Of a stretch of DNA of 64,000 nt, positions 1 to 12,237 are shown piece after piece (within the stretch, counting starts at the first letter, position 1; each line of letters starts with the position of its first letter). Position numbers and translations under genes: made by a program. The DNA lies in NCBI RefSeq assembly GCF_910592395.1, contig NC_088310.1, positions 129,501 through 193,500 on the forward strand, in the 5' to 3' direction. This DNA is from Lineus longissimus (lineage: Eukaryota; Nemertea; Pilidiophora; Heteronemertea; Lineidae). The notes below the pieces were generated by a model. It searched no databases. It was not told the DNA's origin and saw only the letters and a program-made list of their open reading frames with translations.

Positions 1-847
1 CATACTGCATGTCGGAGTGTGCAGCAGTCCTGCCACTCATACTGCATGTCGGAGTGTGCAGCAGTCCTGCCACTCATACTGCATGTCGGAGTGTCCAACA
101 GTCCTGCCACTCATACTGCATGTCGGAGTGTGCAACAGTCCTGCCACTCATATTGCATGTCGGAGTGTGCAGCAGTCCTGCCACTCATACTGCATGTCGG
201 AGTGTGCAACAGTCCTGCCACTCATACTGCATGTCGGAGTGTCCAACAGTCCTGCCACTCATACTGCATGTCGGAGTGTGCAACAGTCCTGCCACTCATA
301 CTGCATGTCGGAGTGTGCAGCAGTCCTGCCACTCATACTGCATGTCGGAGTGTGCAGCAGTCCTGCCACTCATACTGCATGTCGGAGTGTGTGGCAGTCC
401 TGTCACTCATACTGCATGTCGGAGTGTGTAGCAGTCCTGCCACTCATACTGCATGTCGGAGTGTGTAGCAGTCCTGCCACTCATACTGCATGTCGGAGTG
501 TCCAACAGTCCTGCCACTCATATTGCATGTCTGAGTGTGTAGCAGTCCTGCCACTCATACTGCATGTCGGAGTGTGCAACAGTCCTGCCACTCATACTGC
601 ATGTCGGAGTGTGCAGCAGTCCTGCCACTCATACTGCATGTCGGAGTGTGTAGCAGTCCTGCCACTCATACTGCATGTCGGAGTGTCCAACAGTCATGCC
701 ACTCATACTGCATGTCGGAGTGTCCAACAGTCCTGCCACTCATACTGCATGTCGGAGTGTGCAACAGTCCTGTCACTCATACTGCATGTCGGAGTGTCCA
801 ACAGTCCTGCCACTCATACTGCATGTCTGAGTGTGCAACAGTCCTGC
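1..847. repeat. 37-bp minisatellite, about 22.9 copies, truncated by the window's left edge
   Basis: Units start at 1, 38, 75, 112 and every 37 bp to 815, with no insertion or deletion in 847 bp. The unit begins CATACTGCATGTCGGAGTGT and ends TCCTGCCACT. Nearly all variation sits at unit positions 21-24, where five versions alternate before CAG: GCAG, GCAA, CCAA, GTAG and GTGG. The last unit breaks off at 847. Because 37 is not a multiple of 3 and the unit has no plus-strand stop in any frame, all three plus frames stay open with a 37-residue period. I read the long ORFs here as by-products of the repeat, not as genes. There are no spacers, so it is not a CRISPR array. Confidence 0.97.
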
Positions 848-2552
848 ATGACGCGTTGTGTAAAAAATCATAACATTAGATTTTTGAAGAGGAAGACAAA
901 CGTGAATCCAGGTTGTAATATGATACCATGATTTAAATCAATATCATCTCAGGCGCTCCCGGCCACTCGTCATCAAGTGAGGCTGTCATTCATAAACCAA
1001 CTAATCAAGTCGAGATTGATTCCTTAGTAAACGGATGAGCCCTTCAGCAGGTGGGTTGACATTAAACGCATATAACATTAAGGTCAAACCTTATCTAAGA
1101 TATCCTTATGAATTGGTATTACTGGCATTACCAGCATGCAATAGTCATTTTAGTGAACGCACCAATCTGTCATGCAAGTTCAAAATTAATATCCATTCTT
1201 TAGTTCTTAACCAGTGACCATGGGTTGTGGCTCTGACATTATCGCACAACCTTTCTGCAACAAACGTCCCTCGCAGTATCTGTCTACTGTCGATCTTCAT
1301 AGATCATACTGCATTGGGACCTAACTTACTCCAGATGTAAGTTGTTCATCAATGGTATAACGTTACCAACGGGATATCAGTTGGGGGAACACTTTGCAGA
1401 AAAGCACACATCATGGGAATACAGACACATATGAGTTTGATGTGCGTGTACAAGGAATGCAAGTATTAAGGTTGTACTTTGAATGCCTTTGTCATCGCTT
1501 GGTAAACTGATATAGCGTGTTCCCTCGAACATCTCTGTGAAAAGGAAGTTTCCTCTATGCGTCATCTTACATGATTTATGGCGTGACGAATCCTTGCACT
1601 AATCCTTTTTCAAGAGCATTATTTTAAAGAGCCTTCTATGATCGCATGTCATTTTGTGTCAGTGTCAGCAGTTACATTTTGGAAGAAAGAAACTAGTTAC
1701 GTGCAGTGCCTTTTTGTGATTTGTGCCGAGGAGCCACTTGCAGTAAATCTGTTCAGATTTCCCTTAAGACATCGCAAGTCATGTTTCAGTTGGCTGTTTA
1801 AGGTAGATACATTTGGTCGTTCATCATGTAGATAATAGGGTCGTTGTCCACACTCGTAGAGTCTTCTGGACCTTTATGACCCGTGCCTATTCGGGCTATC
1901 TAGTTCCGAGGATCAACATGTCTTGGCCATATTGCTGTTGGGCAAAGGTAAACTCTGACGTTTAATATCCTTTTCGTTTGTTTGGTGGATCGATAGTATC
2001 GGTAGAGGAGGTCAGTCTACCAATGATGAGTTGTACCATCGCCAAACGCGCAGTACGGTGAAGACGGACGGGCCTGGCACCTGGCACCTCACAAGGAACA
2101 CATTCTGTCCTCATGAATACTTCGGCGATGACAGTTACACTGTCACATTTTTAGCTATGAGAATGATATTTGGCGATTTCTTTTGTTAATGGAGGAGAAA
2201 TCCTAACCAGGCCCTGCTCAAAGAAAGTGTTAGATTGTCCGTCGTATGATGAACTCCCGGTTGTCAAACCCGCAACCTCAGAGGTGATACCCAGAAGACG
2301 TAAACTCGTTGAGTTGTCATCAACAAGGACCATTTACCGCACATGTTGTACAGTTTTACCAAATGTACATAATGTACAGTTCTACTAATTGGTCAAACCG
2401 GTCGTATCCAAGAGTACGTCCACACGATATAAGCTGATAAAATGGCATTGACCTTTTTACGGCCTTCAATCAAAGTTCCGGCGGCAAAAGATAGAGTAGC
2501 GGACGTAATAAATGTTCCTCCTTCCTGTTAGACGATGATTGTTTTTTAAGTT
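848..2552. other. non-coding stretch, nothing recognised
   Basis: Unique AT-rich DNA between two tandem arrays. Short open frames near 1035-1217 and 1638-1835 (+) and on both strands around 2150-2390 have no recognisable domain and no convincing splice context. I see no RNA gene. Confidence 0.6.
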
Positions 2553-2862
2553 GCATCAACAGAATCAGTGTTCTCACATTCATGTTGCATCAATTGGTCT
2601 CATGACCGGATTCAGCATCAACAGAATCAGTGTTCTCACATTCATGTTGCATCAATTGGTCTCATGACCGGATTCAGCATCAACAGAATCAGTGTTCTCA
2701 CATACATGTTGCATCAATTGGTCTCATGACCGGATTCAGCATCAACAGAATCAGTGTTCTCACATTCATGTTGCATCAAGTGGTCTCATGACCGGATTCA
2801 GCATCAACAGAATCAGTGTTCTCACATTCATGTTGCATCAATTGGTCTCATGACCGGATTCA
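2553..2862. repeat. 62-bp tandem repeat, exactly 5 copies
   Basis: Units start at 2553, 2615, 2677, 2739 and 2801 and the array closes at 2862, so it is 5 x 62 bp with no indels. Each unit begins GCATCAACAGAATCAGTG and ends CATGACCGGATTCA. Only a few substitutions separate copies (for example CATACATG in copy 3 and AAGTGG in copy 4), which points to a recent expansion. Confidence 0.97.
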
Positions 2863-5314
2863 GAATATCGTATTACTTCTCCAATGCGTTAATACTTACA
2901 ACAAACAGCGCCATTCTGATACATGATCATAAATGGTAAGATATAAGTGTTGCACCTTATCAAGAGATAGGACAGGACACGAAACTTGGCAAGGAACGTG
3001 ACAATTGGCTTTCGACGTAAAATGTTATCCTCCATCACAGATAAATCATTACTTAAAACATAAAGCGTGCAATGTATCAAACGATGAAGAAATCTGCAAG
3101 GGTTCTAAATATGTGATCATGCCAGAAGTATGACTTCGACTTACAACTCTCCATATACCTGTCACAAGCATATCAGTGCCACACTGGTATCCTACATCCT
3201 GTTTAATACATCACGTAGTCCCCTGACTGAATATGTAGGATGTCGCGGATTAGGATAGAATCCCCTGACGGAAGTCATTAAAAGAGATTTACCTAGTCAG
3301 CAATGGTTTTGAGGATTAACCTTCACCTTTCTTCGTCGCCGAGGGACAATATCTCATATAACTTGAATATTATAAATGTTCGAATGATATCACGAGAGTA
3401 AGCCAAAATGTGCTTTGAACCAGTTTTATGACAACTACGTCAGTATAGTGTCGATGCCAGATAAAGCACCCGCGGCATTGGTTATTACGAGTGGAGTAAC
3501 TACGGACGACTATCTACATTTCATGATAGACTGTTCAAACTGAGGTAGCTGGAGGATTTCTCTGGCAGTCATGGAGCCTGGCATATCAGATGATCAAGTC
3601 TGCCAGCTCATACCACAATCCCGTTTCTCTTCCGGTAACCATTAGCCCAAAATGACTGTAATCAGACAAAACCAATACAGAGGGTGACCGTCATAAGCTT
3701 GCAACCACGACCAGGCTAATACATAGTCAATTTAACCTTCCCCGTGTCATACTAAGTAAGCCTGCGCCTGCTTCCACAGGCTAGCCTAATAGAGTCACGT
3801 CTGGTATCTCATTGATCATTGATTACAACAACAAGGAGACAAGATGCGCCACAAATTGTGATTATTATGGCTCTTTGATTTGATAAGGCCGCTGTGGACC
3901 AAAATATACACCAATTCTGTGACAATAATGGAATCGATCTCTGCATAATTCGCCCTTAACGTTAGATAAAGGAGTCTGTCAGACACTATTGCATGGCATG
4001 GACGATTTATGTTACCTGGATCTCACTGGATTACGGGCGACCGACTAACAGAAGAAGTATAGAAGTATTGAAAGACGAACTTACTTATAGCTGCATGACA
4101 ACTGTGGTATTGGCAGCTGATTTTTGTTCATCAGAGTTATGTTATGACCGACATCCCCGACGAGTAGGCTTACTATAGTCGCTGCCGTGATGAGATGAAT
4201 ATTGAATTTTCAGCAATGCTTGATATTGGGCGACCTTCGAATTATCGATGTTTTGGTACAGTTGGGTTGCACACGTTATTCCAATCGCGTGTGAAGTAAT
4301 TCCGCCAGGTGTTTATAAATATCATGCTCTTCACATGACAATACAAGATGCTAGATACATGAAACTAATGAGACAGTAACAATTCCTGGCATTAGCGCCA
4401 ATGCCTCCTTGCTGATCCAAGCGGAAATTGGAGAGAAACGGAGGTTGTCGCAAGCTGAGTTCACGCATAAGGCTTTGCAAGCAACATTTTCGAATGATGA
4501 AAACCCGACTTCTTTTTAAAAGTTGTGCTTGATATTTACGATCGTTTAATACACCGTGTGCAATGTAGTCATCGTCAGTTATGACATGCATGTCCACATG
4601 TAGTACCTAGAGGTGAGAATTCAAAGAGCAATCGCAATATATGATCAACCTTTAGGTCAGACATTACGCTGATTGCCAGGTTGATGATCAGGGTGGAATA
4701 GGACCTTGGACGACATTTAGGCCAAGCAGCTCCCTGGTGTTTCATTGCTCTAAGTCCATTGTATTAGTAATGTTCCGGTGTGAGGCTGCTCTAAAGGCAC
4801 AGAGCATTGACTGTATACTCGATATCAGACCACGTAAAGATGGACCGGTTTCTTTTTTCTTTCTACCAATACCAATAGCGTTCTGGAAGCTGCATCTCAC
4901 ATAGCCAAAGCTCCAAGGCTTGGTGTCATTCGACCAGATGTGGTCTCACCCTGGGCCTTCACTTAATCCTTTTTGTCTTTACTTCTCTTTGATCACCAAT
5001 AATACAACTGCCCCTTATAAAACCAATACATTACTTGACATCAGAGCAGCTTAAGATCTTCCCTGGGTTGGCACTCATGTTGAAATCAATCTACTGGCCA
5101 TGCACTTTATCTAAAACATGTCGTGTCCGTGATGGACGGAAAATAAGAGTTCAATTTCTATCTGATTTCCGCGCATCCTGCAGCATAATCTGAAGCCTTT
5201 TGGAGGATATGCGGTGGCGTTGGACGAACTTATAGTATTATAAATGAGGATCTGTTTGAAAATACAAAAACAAACTGGAATTCAGTTTTGTTCTGATGCG
5301 GTTCAGCTCAATCC
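2863..5314. other. non-coding stretch, nothing recognised
   Basis: Unique sequence. The longest open frame is 4331-4597 on the minus strand (88 residues), with no recognisable motif. No repeat array, RNA gene or clear exon is seen. Confidence 0.55.
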
Positions 5315-5425
5315 TGCTAAAATTTGTACTTCCAAATTTTTTCAGAAGTCAGTCAGTTCAAAATTTTGAAAAATTTTCAGAGTCAAAAAAGTTTTGGGAC
5401 TGATGATATTGGTGATATTGGTTCA
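5315..5425 (-). repeat. diverged copy of the AT-rich MITE module
   Basis: The stretch around TTCAAAATTTTGAAAAATTT followed by TTTTGGGACTGATGATATT is an inverted, diverged version of the module found in the MITE copies at 5831 and 44345. No terminal inverted repeat is visible, so this is a fragment or a relative of the module. Confidence 0.55.
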
Positions 5426-5830
5426 GTTTGAGCGAAACAATTTACGCTGTTAAAGAATTCGGGCCAACAAAGACGTCCAAGTTCACTGACATGTACACAG
5501 TATCGTTTTGATATGGCCTGGGTTTCATACCACTGCAGTTTACCATTGAGCAAAGAAGCATTTTGTTATGGGCTCTGTATCACTGGGCCTGCCCAGGTGG
5601 GACTTCCATTACTCCAAACAAGCCCAAACTAATCACAGTAACCAACCGCGGATTAATCTTCCTATTCAATGGTGTGCTTACAAGCAGCTGGCGCTCATGG
5701 GCTGTTTGTTCAGCACTCCTGCGCTTATTGCTTCAGCGACACGTGAGATCGAGACCAATGTAGGTTATGTATAAAGAAAGGAGGATTGCATCATGTGATT
5801 GAATTACATTAACCATACCAGTTACGTATA

Positions 5831-6395
5831 TAGTGGAATCCCGGTCGGCGACCACCCCGCTATGACGACCAAAAATCGCCGGTCACGAAAGGTTTCCCCT
5901 CTGATTACCATTACATGGCCTCTGGTAACACGACCACCCCAGTACCCTGACCACGACCACTGGATTGGGCGGTGCCAATGACCAAATTCACCCCTCTAAC
6001 CCGACCAAAGGGTCTAATTGTCGTGAAAAGACAAATGCTGCCATGATTTCTCTCAACAAATTGATTGCGGTAAATTTATCATGCTACAGATGAAAATTGT
6101 TTTGGTGATACAAATTTCTGAGTCCAAATTTGTTTCCCTTTTTTTGCTGCTCAAAATGAAGAAACATCATCAACCCCAAATAAACTTTGGTTTTGAAAAT
6201 TTTTCAGAATTTTGAACTTTTGAAAAAATTCAACTCTGAAGGATGAATCTTTTTTTTCAAGTCCAAATATCTTTTTCACTTGTTTGTTTCTGCTCAAAAT
6301 GAAAAAACATCATCAGCCTCAAAAACATTTGGCTTCGAAAATTTTTCGGAATTTTGGCGTGAAAACTTAATCATGCATTTTGTCTCCGGATTTTC
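5831..6395 (+). mobile_element. pogo/Tigger-like MITE, right end truncated
   Basis: The left end reads TAGTGGAATCCCGGTCGGCG after a TA dinucleotide. It matches the intact copy at 44345 apart from two C-to-T type changes in the terminal repeat. The GC-rich left arm, the boundary near GATTGCGGTAAATTTATCATG and two tandem copies of the AT-rich module follow in the same order as in that copy. Similarity stops near 6395, just after the AATCATGCATTTTGT block, before the expected right terminal repeat. It encodes no protein and is non-autonomous. Confidence 0.8.
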
Positions 6396-9300
6396 ACCAT
6401 CAAGCTGATTTCTGAAAATGCATTGATAGCATTTGAGTAATGGCGTTATTTTTCTTGTACAGACATCGTAACTACGCGAAATGTGACCATCAGATTGCTG
6501 CCAGCATTGAAATCAAAAGAGCAGATCGGCCCGAGCAGATTGCCGTGGTTTTGTGCCTTGCATCCATTTCATACGATTTCATCTTTGATTCCAAAGACCA
6601 TCATCGATCTCCTCACTTACACGATCAAGGCTTGGCTTACACGACTAAAGCAAATCCGATTTGTCAGACTTCGATTGGCCGATATACGGCTGTGTGTTGT
6701 GGCTTTGTAAACAGATAGAAAGAATGCTGAGGCCACGATGTGATATCTAAACCCTGTGCTGGGTCTGTTGCTCCTGGACTGAAAGCAGGTTTGCAGTAAG
6801 GGAGTCGTATGGTGACTCGGGGCAATGACATTACCAGGGGCAGGAAGTGCAGCAGGATTTCAACATGGCATGCAATCAGCTAATGGAGTAAAGAAATACT
6901 TCAGATTGCGATGATGCAATTTTCACTATTGCTGCGTTGTGAATATCGAATTAATCCTGAATGAATTGATCATCATACCCGAGGTCAAAATCATTGCTGC
7001 CAGCGGGGGGATACACAACCTCTTTCAGTCGGTTGCCACATTCAATCAACATTGGGTTTACTTGCTTTCACATATCTATTTATTCCTCATGTAAAGAAGA
7101 TTACAAACATTCAATAACATAGAGAAGAGAAAGAGTTCATGTACGCTATTTACACAATCCTATCCGTTGTCAAGAATTTGTAGCCCTCGTTCTCAGGATA
7201 ATCTTATGTCTTTGAAAATTTAAACATTTAATTCAAAATTTAAACATTCGAGCACTGTGTTGTGATACGTAGTAGCAATAGATTTTCTTCGAAATCAAAG
7301 ATGGGAAGTTGCTTCCCGAGCAATGTTTCTGTTAGTTCTTCGTCACACATATTCCACAGTGCTGCGCTGATTTCAACAGGACATTGAGTTTCAATTTGTC
7401 CCCAAAGTTTTGGTGAGGAGAAAATCCTGAACATCTGCAGAAAAAATGAAGTTGCGGGTCGGTATAACATTGGAAAGAGCGAAGGTGCTGTTACTGTGAT
7501 TTCATTTTGAGGAACATCAGTCTATCTCAGCGCACAAACGTCGCAATAATCTGAAAATATCCCAGTATTCGTGTCTGTACGCGTGTCAGGAGGGGTGCCA
7601 TTTAACCGAATCCCGCAGGACCGCTTTCATTCCATAACCCCAACATTGACAACAACGTTTCGACATCACTGATTGCATATGGTGACTGTATTTCCACAAA
7701 TCGGTGCATATCCAGCCTGATGTCATCTCGATCGACAGAACCTGTTTCCTGACACATACCTCTTGAAATTGAATTCGCACAGTACCGCCCGGACGGAATA
7801 CCAATGAGTTTTGTGACTAAGGCGCACGGAGAATAAGGCTCAAGCATGATCTGCGCAAAGCACACGCCAGGCTTTCCCGTCCAAACTTATTCACAATGAC
7901 GTATTCAATTTGGCAAGGATCACCACTGTCAAAGAAGAATTTGAGTTTATCAAATTTGCTTGAGCTGCTCAAATTCATTCCCGCAAGTCTTTGGTGCTGA
8001 AATCCAATCTACTGCCATATTATCGACTTAATGAAGGCAATTTTCATAATAAGAGAAGTTGCTTGCCAGATTACAGGACAGATGTCAGGAGACTCACTCA
8101 CTTGACTATATTAACGAACAACAATATTGTCATTCCGTGCTTGACAGTACTAATTGGAACTTTTGAAGATGAAAAGAACATAGACCTGCGCCATCAGCAT
8201 GAGTTGGTAGAAAAATGTACAGGGGTGAAGATTACCAAGCTTACCAATTGTGCCCCTATACTCCATCTTCTTAGGATTTTTCTAGTTTGGAAAGCCAACG
8301 TTACTGTAAAAGTCGTTCAGATTAAGCCTTTTTGTATCATGTTGATGATTGGGGAAACTGTAGCATTGATAGGAGAGTATGAATCATATCAGCACACCCT
8401 GTCAAATAGCATGATCTGAGCAAATCTTAAAGCTATGTTGAATCGACTTGCCTTCCATGGCTACTTGAAAAGTCCTGGCTGAAATGATTACTTCCTTGAG
8501 CATGCGACATTGCTCAGTGGTGATCAAATTTAACTATAAAACAAATCAAGGGTCTAGTGTGCCGTTGTCATGGCAACGTCATTATTGACACTATTGCCAT
8601 TGGCGTGAACTGTCCTTAGTGTATTGAAGAAATAAATTGTTTGTCAATGGCTCTAATCTTTGAAATGATCGAGTCATGATAGATTCGATGAAAACCATCC
8701 GGCAAGCGGGTTTTATTGGTTTGGGGATAGCAGGTAAATGTACATTAGTGGCTTGTATATTGGAAAGACTTGCTAATATTATCCTCATTTTAATTTGCTC
8801 TTTAACTTCTGTCTATCTAGTGAAGCAATTCTCAGACTATAGTTATTGAAGGTAAACTGTATCATTTGCTTCATGTATACCATTATGTCTTTTGTAAAGT
8901 GCCGCTGGCATATTTTTAAAGTTTGGCTATAGAGATAAAAGTATTTATATTAATATTTGTTACTTTAGTCCTCACGATCCTGGACATTAGTAGTACTAGT
9001 AGCCATGATTTTGAATGCATTACAAATCGGCAGCATTGATAAAAAAGATCCAGCCATTAGCTTAGTTTCCTAAATCCCCACAGAATCGCTCTAACAACAT
9101 TACTGATCCGCCCAAAAACAAAAACATGACTTTTTTATTATAATCATAACGCCTCAAATAATATGAAGGACAAACGTGTTGTTCCTTTATCAGCTACATT
9201 GGTTTTACATCAGTTGGATTTTTGAGACTGTGTTCTATACCATCCTTGGCGATAAACTCAATCGCAATGGACTTACATTCATCTATCTAAACGCAACGGA

Positions 9301-11922
9301 AGCCACCACGAAAGTGTCACGAAGCAGCTCACATTTCAAATAAGCTTCATTGCAAGCTATCCGTGTTTACATTTACGACGAGTCTTCAGCAAGGTTTCAG
9401 GTACCTCAGCTGAAATGGCCATCGCTCGGCAAACGCAACATTAGCTGCACATTCAATGCTGTATTATGCAGTTTGTATCGGAAACTTCAAAAACATTGAG
9501 AGCAAAGAGCAAATCTATGTATCACTGACGTGGATAATGGTCAGCTTGGTGGCTGAAACGTGCTGGAGAAAAGATAAGCGAGACGCCAGTTTGGATTGGA
9601 TGTTTCAGTTATATACATCTCGGCTGCAACGCTAAAACGAACTGCTTTCATAGGATGACTTTAATACTATTCATTTTAAGATACATGTACATCGTCGTCT
9701 TGGAACAAAACTCTAGTTAGTGAAATAGCACAATCTATGAGAGACATTAACACAGGCACACTCTTCAGGTTGGAAGAAGCAACTCCTAAAAGTAGGCTTA
9801 GAAATCAATCGATAGAGCTATCTCAGTGTTTTCATATACCGTAAAAACTGGCGTCGGAAGGCAACCATTGCAATATGGGAATGGGGCGATGTTGTTTTGA
9901 TAAGCTGAGAAAAACACAACACATCACGGTTGCTTGTTTTACGTCGCTGTATCAATACTAATATAAGGGAAAGTTATTGCTTCGAGAATGCTGAAGATGA
10001 CTGTGTATTCCCATCGCTTAGAGTAGAGAACTGGGTTGGTTAAAGATTGGCAATCTTTTGTCAATATGAATGGTATGACCTTGTTTTTTTACTCAAGCTA
10101 TTCAACATTCTCCTCACAGATATATTATGCAATATACATGTATTAGATCTCCCTGTATTGGCGTCCATTGCACATGTATTCCATGATAACGTTCACATGA
10201 AAATGGTCCGAAAAAAAGGTGTCAGTTTGCTGTTTTGAGTCGATTTTCATCTCGCTTCAAATGATCGTCGGGAAAATAGCTGATCACACAGCAATGTCCT
10301 GTACGTTGCGAAAATAGTGCGCATGAAACCACCAAAGAACATACATAGGCAGATCATGTTCAATTAAGTTAACGTATGTACTATATCGGCACATGCAAAA
10401 GGTCACTTTCAGCATTGCAGCGTAATGACGATGAAGTGTATAACCAAGACAGTCGTTTCCGTCTCAAGTCATGACGAGCCGTTCGAAAAACTTGCGTGCA
10501 TGAATAATGACATGATGACTGGGAGACGCTGAGCTTAACGACGGGCAAGGAGGCGGAAACTCATCCTCTATCGAGGTAGACAGTTATGCGTCAATACACT
10601 TTACACTTTAACCCGAGTTAGATCAGCTGCTCAACCAGCGCTACGACCTGAACATTTTCCGCCCGGTACTCATTTATCCACAAGGCTGTATGATAAGAGA
10701 CATGCCTTGAGTCTCACGCCGACATGTGGACCTCAACACCACTGAGTTTTGAGATTGGCTCGGAAACTGTTCTCAGCGCATTCTTAAACGTTTCTTCACA
10801 TGGCAGCAACATTTGGCACTTGGCAAGATAAAGAGAATACGACGGTTCTTGTTCTCTCAAGACCATATCGATGTCCGATCGAAGTTTTTGTCGACATGGA
10901 ACAAGTGTTCCTTGTTCTTCATTTAGTAACAAGCAGCGAGTAACACGAGTTTTGCGAAGTGTTATCGTTTAACACGATAGTACAGTTAGAGTTATTTAAA
11001 TCTTGCCCATTTAGCGGACATTTGGCTTCAACAGAGCACACGAGTCTCTCTTGATATTTACCATTGCGGTAATGTGTATTTAACATGTCATTTAATTTCA
11101 TTATTCATACTGAACAAACAGACTCTGCATGCAAATTCACGATCGCTGATATGCACACAGAGCAAACATCACTTCCATTACAAGCTGTTCTGTCACGTAG
11201 GTCCCACGTCGTCAAGGTCCCACATCGCGGTTCATTTTGCCTCACAGCGACATTGACTACAAAGATATTTTGAATTGACTTGGTGAAAAATAGTTAATCG
11301 AACGAGACAGCGCAGGTGATTTGATAGGTGTTTGCTTTCAGTTTTGATTCGACATCATATTCCTGCAGGGGCTCGATTGAACCGCGATCGAAGGGTGATG
11401 TAAGCTAATGGTTTTGCTTGGAACGAGAGGAAGTGCCAGTGTGTCTCGAGTTGAAGCACAGTGTATAATGCGTCATTTAAGTATTTTCTGTGGTAACGTG
11501 CTGCATGAGGCCCATTTGGCCCTGGTCGTTCAGATCTCCCGAGCAATGACACTAACACATCACATTCTCAGAATGCAAATCGAATTCGCGGTGAGACTCA
11601 CTAATTGACCAACGCGGCAATGTCTCAAAGTTGGGTTCAAGATTCCCAACCATTCGGAAAGCTTCCCCAGATCTCCAATACCGAGTCTGATAATGTTGTT
11701 ATGACACCCTGTCGAACTCAGCCTCGCCAGTCACAGCATTAGCTGGTAATGATGTCAAATGAATGTGAAGCCGGGATGACAACGTGATGCATTCCCCAGA
11801 AAAGATGATCAAATTAGAGCCATGGCGGATATGAGTGCATGCCTCATTCGCTCGCCTGGTAGTGCCTTCTTAGCACGTTAGCACTTCTCTGTGTCGCTCG
11901 GTAGACTTTATAAGCCATTAAA
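6396..11922. other. non-coding stretch with weak coding-like traces near 7240-7960 (minus)
   Basis: Mostly unique DNA. On the minus strand between about 7960 and 7240, several open frames follow one another (7865-7602 and 7470-7240, with an overlapping open frame running from about 7960 into the first). Their composition looks protein-like, but I cannot place them in a family. They may be a decayed gene or chance. A plus-strand frame at 7991-8419 (142 codons) begins at TTG and shows no domain. An X-box-like palindrome lies at 8563-8578. Confidence 0.4.
8563..8578. promoter_or_regulatory. X-box-like palindrome (candidate RFX site)
   Basis: GTTGTCATGGCAAC at 8564-8577 fits the RFX X-box consensus RYYNYYATRRNRAC at every position, and the near-palindrome extends one base each side. 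RFX factors bind such sites upstream of ciliary genes. No gene start is recognised nearby, so function is unsupported, and one or two matches are expected by chance in a window this size. Confidence 0.25.
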
Positions 11923-12237
11923 GTAACCCCAAGCTGACAGCTATAAGATCAACAATAGCTCAGTAAGGATGGGGTGGCAAATACACATTACTGTAGTAAC
12001 CACAACCCGACAGCTATAAGATCAACGATGGCGTGGCAAATACACATTACTGTAGTAACCACAAGCTGACAGCTATAAGATCAACAATAGCTCAGTAAGG
12101 ATGGGGTGGCAAATACACATTACTGTAGTAACCACAAGCCGACAGCTATAAGATCAACGATGGAGTGGCAAATACACATTACTGTAGTAACCACAAGCCG
12201 TCAGCTATAAGATCAACAATAGCTCAGTAAGGATATG
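11923..12237. repeat. tandem array with higher-order period: alternating 73-bp and 59-bp units
   Basis: Units starting at GTAACC occur at 11923, 11996, 12055, 12128 and 12187, giving spacings of 73, 59, 73 and 59. The 59-bp version lacks the AATAGCTCAGTAAGG-type segment present in the long version. The array therefore amplified as a 132-bp dimer, with two dimers plus a final partial long unit. Confidence 0.93.

Noticed and set aside
1-847. CRISPR-like regular repeats of 37 bp
   Set aside because: Units are directly adjacent with no spacers, and the window is clearly animal DNA.
17-931. 304-codon ORF across the 37-bp array
   Set aside because: All three plus frames are open because the stop-free unit has a period not divisible by 3. 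There is no non-repeat coding context or splice support.
11626-11655. T-arm-like hairpin GTTGGG-TTCAAGATT-CCCAAC
   Set aside because: The loop is 9 bases rather than 7 and no tRNA cloverleaf fits upstream.
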